The position numbers and the translations under genes are program-made. The notes below the pieces were generated by a model that searched no databases, was not told the DNA's origin, and was given only the letters and a program-made list of their open reading frames with translations. A DNA stretch of 37,063 nt, taken from IMG/VR virus record IMGVR_UViG_3300021961_000269, positions 1-37,063 of that record. One strand, 5' to 3'. The stretch comes from a virus. Positions 6,706 through 15,154 of the stretch are shown piece after piece. Numbering within the stretch: position 1 is the stretch's first letter; every line of letters starts with the position of its first letter.

Positions 6706-8394
6706 ATGACTACTGAACTAACAATCAATGATTTAGACTTCTTCTATATGCCAAATGGACTACCTTGTTTTCTTGGAAACAGACCTGATCTTTTGGACAT
6801 TGTAGAGAATACTCTAAATATGAGTATGTATTACGTTCTTGCTGATAAATCTACTTTTAAAAAGTATACTCAAACTAAACCTGCAGGTTGGAATTCAACT
6901 ACTAAGACTCAAGAACCAGCTACTACTACAGAGTATTTCGAAGAAGAACGTGAAGCCTGTATTTTTAAAGTTGTCAAAAACATGATTGGTCGAGTTGTTC
7001 AACCGGCAAATGATTGTTTTGGTGAAACTTTTATTGGAATCGAGCCTGAAGCAATTTACCATTTGCCACCTATTCCTAAGACTTTAACTGATAAGCTTGA
7101 TGAATTCTTTAGGCTTGTTCATGCTCAGCACGGCACAGAATCAATTGTTCTTCTTACTTTTGATGAATCAAATTGGTCTTCTGAATCTTGGGGAGTTTTA
7201 GTTCCTAAGCAGGAGAATACATCTGTACATTGCAAGTATGATCCAGATTCTATTGTTGAACTTAAACCATACCATCTCTCTATAGTTGGCTCTGTTCATA
7301 GTCATCCTGAAATGTCTGCTTATGCTTCTGGTACAGACCATGAAGATCAAGCAGACTTTGATGGTCTTCATATTACTTATGGATGGCAAAAGAGCAAAGA
7401 CAATGGCGCTACTCAATACCATATTGAAATGCAGATGAACGGTACCGCATATATCTTAAAGCCTGAAGATGTTTTTGAGATTGATAAAACAATAAAAGAT
7501 CCTGATCCGGAAGTTGTTGCTTGGACGGAGAACGTCTCAAAAAAAGCACAACCCCCGTATTCGGGTACGGGGGCTACAACAGTACAGCAGTCTCAGCTAA
7601 AGACGCCAGCTCGGCAGCAAGTACAATCTACTCGGCCTACTGGCAGTAGTTCCCAAGGATATTATCGTACTCTTCTAAAAGGTATTTCTGATGATATTAA
7701 TTTACCAGCAGATGCTATTTTAGTATGCGAAGTAGACGACAGTGCACTAACAATTTATTGTCCTTTATGTGAATTTGTATTATCTAATGTAGACTTAGGC
7801 AATAGAATGTGTGGCGGATGCGAAGTTCACATAGCTCTTCCTGGCGACTCTGCTCACGATATTATTGGAAGTGTTTCTTATCATGAAACAGAAAAGTTTA
7901 ATTATGGAGTAAAATCAACATATTCTGCTCTTCCTAATTTTACTGATGTTTATTTGTATTGCAAAGACATAAAAGGTTCTCCTATGTTTTTGCATATATA
8001 TGACAACGGTAAAGTTGGGACTTCAGATGCAGAATCTTATGATATTGTAACTTCTGAAAACTATACTCTTTGTTGCAATACTCATGTTGATGATATTGCA
8101 ACTGATTGTAAATGTCAGGTTACTGTAACTTCTGATGACATGTTAGACTTCGAAGAGAAGCATTCTACAATTGATTTGTATGATCAAAAATCAGAATGCT
8201 TTGAATGTGGAAACTACATGCAAGCAACTTGTCCAATGTATCGTAAGATAGTTGTTGATTGGGCTACTAACAATATCGAAATATCTGACAATATGATTTT
8301 CGATATTTGCGAGTCTTTTGTTCCATACTTCCTTGCAAAAGACACGGACACATATCTATATGATGATGATAAATCGTCATTATACTATAATTAG
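6706..8394 (+). CDS. JAMM/JAB isopeptidase-like protein with zinc ribbons, 562 aa
   Basis: Predicted zinc deubiquitinase-like protease. The JAMM signature is complete: Glu160 in ESWGVLVP, His198-Ser-His200-Pro, Ser208 and Asp211 (HxHP...SxxD). The family hydrolyses isopeptide or C-terminal bonds of ubiquitin-like proteins. A Gln/Ser/Thr-rich linker (about 281-320) joins it to a cysteine-rich C-terminal half with CPLC, CGGC, CKC and CFEC motifs. At the linker, A AAA AAA (7539-7545) is followed by a 6-nt spacer and an 8-bp GC-rich hairpin, a candidate -1 frameshift signal giving a JAMM-only isoform. Two CGG codons (7612, 7633, each followed by C) are read normally. The E1-like gene follows 12 nt later. 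Confidence 0.85.
   Translation: MTTELTINDLDFFYMPNGLPCFLGNRPDLLDIVENTLNMSMYYVLADKSTFKKYTQTKPAGWNSTTKTQEPATTTEYFEEEREACIFKVVKNMIGRVVQPANDCFGETFIGIEPEAIYHLPPIPKTLTDKLDEFFRLVHAQHGTESIVLLTFDESNWSSESWGVLVPKQENTSVHCKYDPDSIVELKPYHLSIVGSVHSHPEMSAYASGTDHEDQADFDGLHITYGWQKSKDNGATQYHIEMQMNGTAYILKPEDVFEIDKTIKDPDPEVVAWTENVSKKAQPPYSGTGATTVQQSQLKTPARQQVQSTRPTGSSSQGYYRTLLKGISDDINLPADAILVCEVDDSALTIYCPLCEFVLSNVDLGNRMCGGCEVHIALPGDSAHDIIGSVSYHETEKFNYGVKSTYSALPNFTDVYLYCKDIKGSPMFLHIYDNGKVGTSDAESYDIVTSENYTLCCNTHVDDIATDCKCQVTVTSDDMLDFEEKHSTIDLYDQKSECFECGNYMQATCPMYRKIVVDWATNNIEISDNMIFDICESFVPYFLAKDTDTYLYDDDKSSLYYN
7539..7573 (+). promoter_or_regulatory. candidate -1 ribosomal frameshift signal
   Basis: Inside the JAMM gene, the heptamer A AAA AAA (7539-7545) is positioned exactly as X XXY YYZ in the reading frame (TCA AAA AAA). 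It is followed by GCACAA (6 nt) and a hairpin pairing 7552-7559 (CCCCCGTA) with 7566-7573 around TTCGGG. After a -1 shift the frame stays open for 34 codons to TAG at 7647-7649. The product would be the JAMM domain with a short Ser/Ala/Thr/Tyr tail and without the zinc ribbons. The GC-rich hairpin is striking in such AT-rich DNA. Confidence 0.55.
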
Positions 8395-8406
8395 GAGATA
8401 ATAATA

Positions 8407-9168
8407 ATGGAAAATAAACAATTTAGATTTGTTCTTATTGGAGCAGGTGGAATTGGCACTTGGCTATCAGCTGGTCTAGTAAGACTTCTTGAATGGAAAT
8501 ATCCAGGATCTGCTTTAATTATAGTTGACGGAGATTCTTTTGAAGAAAAGAATAAAGAACGTCAGGACTTTACTAAAATTGGCAATAAAGCTAGCGTAAA
8601 AGCTTATGAACTTTCTTCCCAATTTTATAAAACAACTATAATTCCAGTACCTAAATGGATTGTAGGAGATAACTTTGAAGGAGTTGCAGATGCAGAATCT
8701 CCAAAGATTAAAGCTACAGATCTCTTAGTTGATAACGATGTTGTATTTGCAGTTGTTGATAATTTTGCTGCTCGTAAAATTATTTTCGATGCAGCTTCAA
8801 AACTTAATAATGTAGACGTTTTTACCGGTGGTAATGACGATGCATTGTTTGGAAGCATATATCATTATCAACGACGTGATGGACGAGATGTTACTGAACA
8901 TCCGGTAACTACTCATCCAGAATATGACAATCCACCAGACAAAAATCCTGGAGAGCTTTCTTGTCAAGAAAGATCCCAGATTGAAGGTGGAACTCAACTT
9001 CTTGCCACCAATATGGCTGTTGCATCGTTTCTTTTAGGACGAGTGCAAAAGATCATAGTAGATGGCCAAGAACCTACAGAAGCCGAGATATACTTTGATC
9101 TCGGTGTAGGTAAAGCAGAACCATACGATAGATCTGCTGTGCCAGCTATGGCAGATTCAAAAGTATAA
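8407..9168 (+). CDS. ThiF/E1-like ubiquitin-activating enzyme, 253 aa
   Basis: Predicted adenylating enzyme for the 82-aa ubiquitin-like protein encoded 31 nt downstream. The Rossmann motif GAGGIGT is at residues 12-18; VDGD (40-43) binds the ribose; NKERQ (Asn49, Arg52, Gln53) and Lys61 match the conserved ThiF/E1 adenylation residues; VVDNFAAR (116-123) is the usual D-N motif. Cys186 (GELSCQERS) is the only cysteine in the protein, making it the obvious thioester candidate. The size suits a single ThiF domain such as PRTRC-system ThiF. An AGGAGATAATAATA ribosome binding region precedes the ATG. Confidence 0.85.
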   Translation: MENKQFRFVLIGAGGIGTWLSAGLVRLLEWKYPGSALIIVDGDSFEEKNKERQDFTKIGNKASVKAYELSSQFYKTTIIPVPKWIVGDNFEGVADAESPKIKATDLLVDNDVVFAVVDNFAARKIIFDAASKLNNVDVFTGGNDDALFGSIYHYQRRDGRDVTEHPVTTHPEYDNPPDKNPGELSCQERSQIEGGTQLLATNMAVASFLLGRVQKIIVDGQEPTEAEIYFDLGVGKAEPYDRSAVPAMADSKV

Positions 9169-9199
9169 TAAATAAAATAATCACCAAGGAGCATTAACC

Positions 9200-9448
9200 A
9201 TGCAGATTAACAACAATTCAGGAGCCGGCGCATCGAACGGAGTCGCTAACGTTCGATTCGGCGTATACTCACAGGCAACTCCAGTTGCTGGAAAGACAAT
9301 CAAGGAAATCCGTGATCAGTTCAGTAAGCTTTGGGGCATTCCATCAGATGCAACAGCTTACAAGGGCAAGGACAAGCTTGACGAAAACTACGTTGTTCAG
9401 TCCAATGACAACCTAGAGTTTCACCGTCGCGCTGGTGAGAAGGGCTGA
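9200..9448 (+). CDS. ubiquitin-like beta-grasp protein, 82 aa
   Basis: Predicted small modifier of the cassette. After about 15 flexible Gly/Asn/Ser-rich residues comes a beta-grasp-like pattern: strand VRFGVYSQ, helix TIKEIRDQFSKLWG, strands around ENYVVQ and NLEFHRR, then the C-terminus AGEKG. The ending resembles the -GTKG C-terminus I recall for PRTRC protein C, so the terminal Gly is the probable point of activation; there is no extension for the JAMM protease to remove. Codon choice is far more GC-rich (AAG, CAG, GGC, GTT/GTC) than in neighbours, suggesting high expression. It has an AAGGAG site and its own terminator. Confidence 0.75.
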   Translation: MQINNNSGAGASNGVANVRFGVYSQATPVAGKTIKEIRDQFSKLWGIPSDATAYKGKDKLDENYVVQSNDNLEFHRRAGEKG

Positions 9449-9465
9449 TTTAAGCCCATTGCTTT

Positions 9466-9508
9466 GTGGGGGAGCCAATTCATTATGTATTGGCTCCCCC
9501 ACTTTATA
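9466..9508 (+). terminator. rho-independent terminator after the Ubl gene
   Basis: A perfect 14-bp stem pairs 9466-9479 (GTGGGGGAGCCAAT) with 9489-9502 around a 9-nt loop and is followed by a TTTATAAT tail. This is the strongest terminator in the window. It lies between the Ubl and AAA+ genes, so it sets the Ubl transcript end and lowers read-through to the AAA+ gene. A GTG within the stem is in frame with the AAA+ gene but is not a credible start. Confidence 0.85.
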
Positions 9509-9513
9509 ATTTA

Positions 9514-9537
9514 CTCCATAATATAAGATTGGATATT
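9514..9537 (+). promoter_or_regulatory. possible -10 promoter for the AAA+ gene
   Basis: After the terminator, an AT-rich stretch contains TATAAG (about 9522-9527) roughly 10 nt before the ATG at 9538, with no purine-rich ribosome binding site in between. This matches the leaderless arrangement seen at 20169 and 23872. No clear -35 is visible; the call is based on position and composition. Confidence 0.35.
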
Positions 9538-11148
9538 ATGTTACTTTCACAAGTAAAACTTGGAACACCATTAGTTTGGATGAAAACTGATGATATATAT
9601 CGTATGAACGATTATATCATTCAATCTAAACTAAGAGATTTTTATTCCATCATTCCTTCTATTGGTTTCGCTAAATATGTTGACAGTCAGTGGAAACCTA
9701 TTTTAATTGATAGAGTTGAAGAAGATGGATCTACCCAGCAAATTACAACTTATGACTTTGCTGTTGCCTATCATTATTTATTAGAAAATTCTGAATCTTA
9801 TAAAGCTACTTTTATTCATAATATTACCGGTCCAGCTGACGGTATGATGGATATGTACGGTCCACTATTTGCTAACTCATACAGGGCGTATCGTACAGCA
9901 TTTTACGCTGATGATTTGAAGTCTTTTCCTGTCCAACATTTGTTCTTCTCTACTGAAGATTGTCCAAAAAATTATTTGTCTATCTTCACTAATGTAGATT
10001 CTGAACCAATGTCTATAAATGAAATAAAAGAAATATTGTTTCATTTTAACTCAGTAAGTGATGGAGCTTTCTTCGACAAAGATCAAGTTGACGACATCGC
10101 TAAATCTGCACTAGGTCTTTCTGAGTCTGCTTTTATTAATCTTGCTTTGATGTCTATATTGTCTAAGTCTAAGATTAATTCTAAGTTTATATATGACTCT
10201 AAAATGAAAAACATTAAACAAAATGGTATTCTAGAAATCGTTAAACCAACTACATCTTTTAATAATATTGGTGGCTTAGATAACGCTAAAGATATTATTT
10301 CTAGAAATGTTTGGCTTTGGAACAATCCAGAAGAAGCTGCTAAATTTGGAGTTCAACCAATTCGACGCATGTTGATGGTTGGTATTCCTGGCACTGGCAA
10401 ATCTGCAATTTGTGAAGCAACTGCTAAAGAATTGAACCTTGACCTTGCTCGCACTGGAGTAAGTCAAGTTATGAATTCTTTTGTTGGTCAATCAGAACAG
10501 AATATGAGAATGGTCTTCCAACAGATTAAAGCTATGGCTCCACTTTGTGTTTGGATTGACGAGTTTGGTCGTGATCTTTCTGGTGGCGCAAGTTCTTCCC
10601 ATGTTGATGGTGGCACTACTGATCGCGTTCATGGTGAATTTCTTACGGGTTTGCAGGAACTTCCAGATAATGTTTTCTTGATTTGCGCTGCTAATCAACT
10701 TGAAAACCTTCGTCCAGAAATGTTACGTGCGGATCGCTTTGATAAAATTATGTTCGTAGGTCTTCCATCTTTTGATGAGCGTCAAGCTATTTTTGAAATC
10801 TATCTTCGAGATGTTCAAACTGATCATGTCTTTGATTATGATAATTTGGCTGATGTAACTGCTGGTTTTACCGGCGCTGAAATTAAATCTCTTATTAAAG
10901 AAACTAAGTTTTATGTTGTCTCATCTCAAATGAGACCAATCAACACTCAAGACATTGTTTCCTATGCTCCAAAAATGCGTAATATTCTTTGGAACAAGAG
11001 TAGAGATATGATTAAAGATTTGTATTCAACTGCTCTTGAGCAGTGGGATTTTGCTTCTAGTTCTCAGCTAGAAGACGCACAGTTGATTTTAAATGGAACT
11101 TATGCTAAAATATCCAATACAAAGACTAAAGCCAAAGGAAACTGGTAA
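9538..11148 (+). CDS. AAA+ ATPase (FtsH/Cdc48/proteasomal-ATPase-like), 536 aa
   Basis: Predicted unfoldase or remodelling ATPase of the ubiquitin-like cassette. An N-terminal region of about 240 residues without recognisable domain precedes a single AAA module: FNNIGGLDNAK start, Walker A GIPGTGKS (282-289), Walker B CVWIDE with Asp341-Glu342, sensor-1 ICAAN, arginine-finger segment LRADRFD, and a C-terminal helical lid with TAGFTGAEIKSL. No protease domain is fused, so it may present substrates to a separate peptidase such as the proteasome-like protein at 20183. I chose ATG 9538; the longer frame starts inside the terminator hairpin. Confidence 0.85.
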   Translation: MLLSQVKLGTPLVWMKTDDIYRMNDYIIQSKLRDFYSIIPSIGFAKYVDSQWKPILIDRVEEDGSTQQITTYDFAVAYHYLLENSESYKATFIHNITGPADGMMDMYGPLFANSYRAYRTAFYADDLKSFPVQHLFFSTEDCPKNYLSIFTNVDSEPMSINEIKEILFHFNSVSDGAFFDKDQVDDIAKSALGLSESAFINLALMSILSKSKINSKFIYDSKMKNIKQNGILEIVKPTTSFNNIGGLDNAKDIISRNVWLWNNPEEAAKFGVQPIRRMLMVGIPGTGKSAICEATAKELNLDLARTGVSQVMNSFVGQSEQNMRMVFQQIKAMAPLCVWIDEFGRDLSGGASSSHVDGGTTDRVHGEFLTGLQELPDNVFLICAANQLENLRPEMLRADRFDKIMFVGLPSFDERQAIFEIYLRDVQTDHVFDYDNLADVTAGFTGAEIKSLIKETKFYVVSSQMRPINTQDIVSYAPKMRNILWNKSRDMIKDLYSTALEQWDFASSSQLEDAQLILNGTYAKISNTKTKAKGNW

Positions 11149-11153
11149 TACTT

Positions 11154-11771
11154 ATGACATTTGATGTTAATGAATTTATTGGCTCTTTAGAAGATAGCAC
11201 TGAGATAGCTGATCAACCACCTAAAGAATATCAAACTGATCTCTACAAAAAGTGGTTTAGGTCAAAATCCCAAAGCGGATTTTTGTCTATTAAACCTTGG
11301 TTTCAAGGAATGAAGTTTAAAATAGATATTGGAAAAACTTCACCAGAAGGAAAGTTGATTAGTAGTACAAATGTTTACGTCGACGCTTTTGATTTTGCTG
11401 CTTATCTTCGTTCTATTACTAATGGTACGGCAACCATAAATTATCCAGCTAATGAACGTTCTGGAATACCTTCTCCTGAAGGATTTGCTTCTTATGGTGG
11501 AGCAGATATAAATGGTAAACCTATTAGTAGAATATTTAAAGCTCATTACTGGCAAAATGGAGAATCTTATGATTCTAATGCTTTTGCTTGGAAGTGTGGA
11601 CACTTTGCTGCTAAGAAATCTGATACTGGTGCCTTTATTCCTGATTTAAAGTCAGCTTTATCTGTTGATTTCTTGAAAGTTACTAGACAAGATATTTGTT
11701 CTATTTCATATCTTTTGGACGTATCTTTGTTTGGTTATGTTGCCAATAATCCAGATTGGTACGATCACTGA
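11154..11771 (+). CDS. hypothetical protein, 205 aa
   Basis: Unrecognised. It starts 5 nt after the AAA+ gene and overlaps the next ATG by one base, so it is in the same operon. The first 40 residues are acidic and charged, followed by a mixed alpha/beta domain containing FLSIKPWFQGMKFKID and an aromatic region around HYWQNGESYDSNAFAWKCGHF. Being next to the AAA+ ATPase, it may be an adaptor or substrate, but the sequence shows no diagnostic motif. Confidence 0.75.
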   Translation: MTFDVNEFIGSLEDSTEIADQPPKEYQTDLYKKWFRSKSQSGFLSIKPWFQGMKFKIDIGKTSPEGKLISSTNVYVDAFDFAAYLRSITNGTATINYPANERSGIPSPEGFASYGGADINGKPISRIFKAHYWQNGESYDSNAFAWKCGHFAAKKSDTGAFIPDLKSALSVDFLKVTRQDICSISYLLDVSLFGYVANNPDWYDH

Positions 11772-12136
11772 TGTCTGAACAAAACAACGAAGATTATAGA
11801 GTTCAAATTGAATCTATTATTTTAGCCGTTGCCACTAAAATGGAAGAACGACTAAATGATTATGAAATTAGACTTGAACAGATTGAAAAGCAGATTGCCA
11901 CTCTTGTTGTAGGCTTTGGTGAGCAAGCTGTTTTTATGGAAGCTTTAATTGGTCAGGTTGCATTTAGTACAGAAGAAGCTAAGAAGGCTTTTAATTCTTC
12001 TCTTTCTGATTCTAGAAAACAAATGCTTCAAATTATGAGAGAGGGTGCAGATGACTTCTTGGGCACAACAGATCCAAACCTTGCCTCAGCCATTGAAGAC
12101 TTGGCTACACAAAAGTTACTTGACGAGTCCAAATAA
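11771..12136 (+). CDS. coiled-coil protein, 121 aa
   Basis: Unrecognised. The ATG at 11771 overlaps the upstream TGA, which is why I prefer it to the earlier in-frame GTG. Residues about 15-50 form a clear heptad-rich coiled coil (MEERLNDYEIRLEQIEKQIA). The rest is helical and acidic. It probably oligomerises. Position suggests involvement with the AAA+/205-aa proteins; no direct evidence. Confidence 0.7.
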   Translation: MSEQNNEDYRVQIESIILAVATKMEERLNDYEIRLEQIEKQIATLVVGFGEQAVFMEALIGQVAFSTEEAKKAFNSSLSDSRKQMLQIMREGADDFLGTTDPNLASAIEDLATQKLLDESK

Positions 12137-12335
12137 TACTTTATCAATTCTTTTTGTAGATCAAGAAACGTATACTCTTGTACACAATAATTTCTATTAT
12201 CTTTCTAAGATTTATCCATTAGTTAGAGAAGTTTACGCAGACACAACTTCTCTATTTGTTCTTCCATCTAATGACTTACTCACATACATAAAAGATGGAG
12301 ATCTAAGTTTTTCCCATTTTATTAAGGAGGCATAA
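12120..12335 (+). CDS. hypothetical protein, 71 aa (TTG start)
   Basis: Unrecognised. The frame opens well upstream, but the earlier region is covered by another gene. The TTG at 12120 (MTSPNNTLSILFVDQ) gives a 17-nt overlap and a sensible protein start. The short product is beta-rich at the N-terminus and helical at the end. Its stop overlaps the next ATG by one base, after an AAGGAGG site used by that next gene. Confidence 0.55.
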   Translation: MTSPNNTLSILFVDQETYTLVHNNFYYLSKIYPLVREVYADTTSLFVLPSNDLLTYIKDGDLSFSHFIKEA

Positions 12336-12994
12336 TGTCTTTTTCTCTTCCCTCTTATTCTAAATTTAATAAACGGTACATAAATCCTTTGATTGAAGAT
12401 CAAAACATGATACCTTCTCATGTTTATTATTATTCATATTTAAAAACAGATATAGAAGAACTACGGTCTTTTTATATGGTTCCACGTTCTTCAAACTATG
12501 GAAAAGCTCAAACTAAATATACTAATCTTTCTACTATAGAAAAAGAAGATTTAAGACGAGATTTCAATATAGAATCCGATGCAGAAAACTATAATCCTTC
12601 TGTATTAAGAAAGTATATTTATCCTTTTCCTCTTGAGCATTTAGTTGATCGTTTTTATTCTTCAAATTTACCAAGTGAAACTTCATTTGTTGTTGATGAA
12701 ATGATTAGTTCTGGAAGATTAAAAATAAAAGATTCTTATGTTTATTTGAACCTTTTTCCTTTTACCAAAGAGGAATACCAAAAGATTAGCAATGACTGGG
12801 ATTCTTCTCATACTTTTGCAGGAGTTGCCCAAGCCGTTTCTTCTATATCAACAATAACTTCTCAATATAAAAAAGATTATAAATATTTAATTTCTAAATT
12901 AGAATCTTTACAAACAGAAAATGAATATTTAAAGAATCAAAATAATTTGTTATCTCAACAACTTCTTAAAGCAACCACCCACACTTGGATATAA
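12335..12994 (+). CDS. hypothetical coiled-coil protein, 219 aa
   Basis: Unrecognised. A strong AAGGAGG precedes the ATG. The N-terminal two thirds are rich in Tyr, Ser and Phe; the last 40 residues are a leucine-heptad coiled coil (LISKLESLQTENEYLKNQ). Two in-frame CGG codons (12374 and 12464, both followed by T) are read normally as Arg, important negative cases for the CGG frameshift pattern. It lies between the AAA+ genes and the putative E2-like paralogues. Confidence 0.75.
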   Translation: MSFSLPSYSKFNKRYINPLIEDQNMIPSHVYYYSYLKTDIEELRSFYMVPRSSNYGKAQTKYTNLSTIEKEDLRRDFNIESDAENYNPSVLRKYIYPFPLEHLVDRFYSSNLPSETSFVVDEMISSGRLKIKDSYVYLNLFPFTKEEYQKISNDWDSSHTFAGVAQAVSSISTITSQYKKDYKYLISKLESLQTENEYLKNQNNLLSQQLLKATTHTWI

Positions 12995-13007
12995 CTAGGA
13001 ATCTAAA

Positions 13008-13931
13008 ATGCTCTCATATAGTATAAATAATTTTATTTTTAATTTTTATGATGTCAATACAGAAAAAGACATTATAGAACAAAATGGCATAGATGTTTCT
13101 GGCTTGCCTATAGACTCTCTTGCTCCAGGCATGTGCGCTATGCCTATTCGGACTATGTCTGTTAGTTCTGGAACTTTTACAATTCCTTGTTTTTATACTT
13201 TAAAACAAAAGTCTACTCATATTACAATTGCTTCCAATTTTAAAGAAAGCAATACTCAAACAGTACTTGCTCATGTAGTAGATCACTATACAAAAGTATT
13301 TTTAAATGGACAAGTTAATTGGCAAAATGATTCTACTCAATTGAGCGTATTGAAGTACACTGGAATTGATAATGGAATAATGTATTACATTGATTCTTCT
13401 ACTATGTTTGAATCTATTAAAAAGCCTATTCCTCATGCAGTTTGCTCTCATTATAGCGATCCATCTATAAAGCTCTATTCTTCTGGATATCCTTACGCTA
13501 ATGATACTAGGATGCCAAATTGCTCTAATCCAACTATGATTAAGAACTCTCATGGTTCTGCTGTTCCATGTATGTACTCAGCTCAAGATACTTGTCCTTT
13601 ATATCAGAAAAATGAAACTCAAATTAAATTAGATTATTTCTACAACAATCTAATAGATATTAAAGAAAATAAGTATGAACTTGTTAAAACTTATTTTTCT
13701 GATTCAACAATACATTACGCAATTAAGGTTGATGATGTTTTGTTTTCTTCTTTCTCTAACACTTATTCTGATCAATCATCTGTTGAACTTTCTGATTTAT
13801 CGGCTATAAATGTGTATGAAGAAGTAATTAAAACTACATCTAACCTTCATCAAATTGAACATGTAGAAGAGCAAACTCAAACACAAAATCAAAGTTATAT
13901 TCTAGGTTTTGTTTCTCAAGGAGTTGCCTAA
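13008..13931 (+). CDS. hypothetical cysteine-containing protein, 307 aa
   Basis: Unrecognised. Central cysteines occur in PNCSNP and in VPCMYSAQDTCPLYQK; the latter resembles ECFECGNYMQATCPMYRK near the C-terminus of the JAMM protein, hinting at a shared zinc or structural module. The in-frame CGG at 13149-13151 is followed by A yet read normally, the only CGGA that does not break a frame here. It overlaps the next ATG by one base and belongs to the same operon. Confidence 0.75.
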   Translation: MLSYSINNFIFNFYDVNTEKDIIEQNGIDVSGLPIDSLAPGMCAMPIRTMSVSSGTFTIPCFYTLKQKSTHITIASNFKESNTQTVLAHVVDHYTKVFLNGQVNWQNDSTQLSVLKYTGIDNGIMYYIDSSTMFESIKKPIPHAVCSHYSDPSIKLYSSGYPYANDTRMPNCSNPTMIKNSHGSAVPCMYSAQDTCPLYQKNETQIKLDYFYNNLIDIKENKYELVKTYFSDSTIHYAIKVDDVLFSSFSNTYSDQSSVELSDLSAINVYEEVIKTTSNLHQIEHVEEQTQTQNQSYILGFVSQGVA

Positions 13932-15154
13932 TGCAGTTAACTAAATCCCCTTACGAGTCTTCTTCTGATAAGTTAGAAGATCCTTATTATGTATCTTCTG
14001 TTAATTTTGTTGATACTAGATATCTTCATACTTTGAAAGTCAATAATCCTGTTTGGCATAATGACAATTATACTTTTCAATATATTAGAGTTTCTTTAAA
14101 TCATTTTTTTAATGTTTTAAAAACAAAGTATAGTTATTCTTCTATTCAAAATAACAACTCTTTGGAAGATTTACTAAAGACTAATCCAATAGCTACTAGA
14201 TATATTTCTGGTAATGGTTTGTTTATAGTTGAACGACCACCTTTTAGGAACACTGTTAGATTTACTCCAACCAAAGCTTCTTATTCTAGAAACTCTACTA
14301 ATTTTATAGAAAAAGAAGTTTGGATTCCTTGGCAAGTTTATGTAGTTAATGTTGATATTATTCAATCTAAATTTGATTTTAGAATATTTTTTAATGATAA
14401 ACCTTTATCATCTATGGATGACATTGTTTATATGCCTTGGCTTCCTAATTTGTTTGGTAATTCCGGAGTTTGTTGGGGAGACGATGTTGGCTCAATATCT
14501 CAGGAATTTCTATCATATGGTAGCTCTATAAGTAATCGTAAGATTTTTGATGCCTTTTGTTCTAGATATTGGAATGGAGGATGGAATACCGATATTCTTC
14601 CTGGAAGTCAATCAATTCCATCTTTCTTAAATAGGAACTTAGAGCTATCAGACAATAATGATCAAATAATTCATCAAAATTATAAAGATAAGTCTGAAGT
14701 AAATAAGATGCGTAATCCTTATGTAAAAGAGTATGCAAACGCTCTCAATATGTGGTCTCAATATTCTTTGGAGCATCTTTTGTATATGATGCCTAAGTAT
14801 TCTCCTAAGCATATAAAGAATCCTCTTTCCGCTCATATTGCAACTACATCTTCTTCTTATTTTGATCATCATTCTAGCGAAGTTCAACCTACCCGTTTGT
14901 TAGAACATTATTTTGCTAATAGTCATAAGTTTCCATCTTTTGCATTTGATTCTGATGATTCTAATAAGTACATAGAAGTTTCTTTTGATTCTAGCGAACT
15001 TAATGTTTCTGAACAATATAATTTATCTAATCCACCATCTCAAGAAGAAGCTAGAAATATTTTGTCTTTAGCTATTGATCGTTGGAGTATTACCGATTCT
15101 TCTACGTCTTTTCCTCAACAGCTAACATTTGATTCACAAGAGGAACCATTCTAA
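13931..15154 (+). CDS. putative E2-like paralogue A, 407 aa
   Basis: Together with the next gene this forms a paralogous pair sharing IPWQ(V/I)YV, a run of about 30 residues, then PxLPN and a Cys, then a WN(G/S)GWN motif. Here LPN is at 171-173 and the Cys at 181 (SGVCWGDD). The P-N-turn followed by a VC-W/G is the pattern I recall from PRTRC protein B / Prok-E2 family D, so an E2-like fold is proposed with Cys181 as the candidate active site. No zinc fingers. Overlaps neighbours by one base on both sides. Without a structure or profile search the family is uncertain. Confidence 0.5.
   Translation: MQLTKSPYESSSDKLEDPYYVSSVNFVDTRYLHTLKVNNPVWHNDNYTFQYIRVSLNHFFNVLKTKYSYSSIQNNNSLEDLLKTNPIATRYISGNGLFIVERPPFRNTVRFTPTKASYSRNSTNFIEKEVWIPWQVYVVNVDIIQSKFDFRIFFNDKPLSSMDDIVYMPWLPNLFGNSGVCWGDDVGSISQEFLSYGSSISNRKIFDAFCSRYWNGGWNTDILPGSQSIPSFLNRNLELSDNNDQIIHQNYKDKSEVNKMRNPYVKEYANALNMWSQYSLEHLLYMMPKYSPKHIKNPLSAHIATTSSSYFDHHSSEVQPTRLLEHYFANSHKFPSFAFDSDDSNKYIEVSFDSSELNVSEQYNLSNPPSQEEARNILSLAIDRWSITDSSTSFPQQLTFDSQEEPF

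Noticed and set aside
9466-9537. N-terminal extension of the AAA+ protein from GTG 9466
   Set aside because: The extension is encoded by the terminator hairpin and its tail; ATG 9538 gives a natural start.
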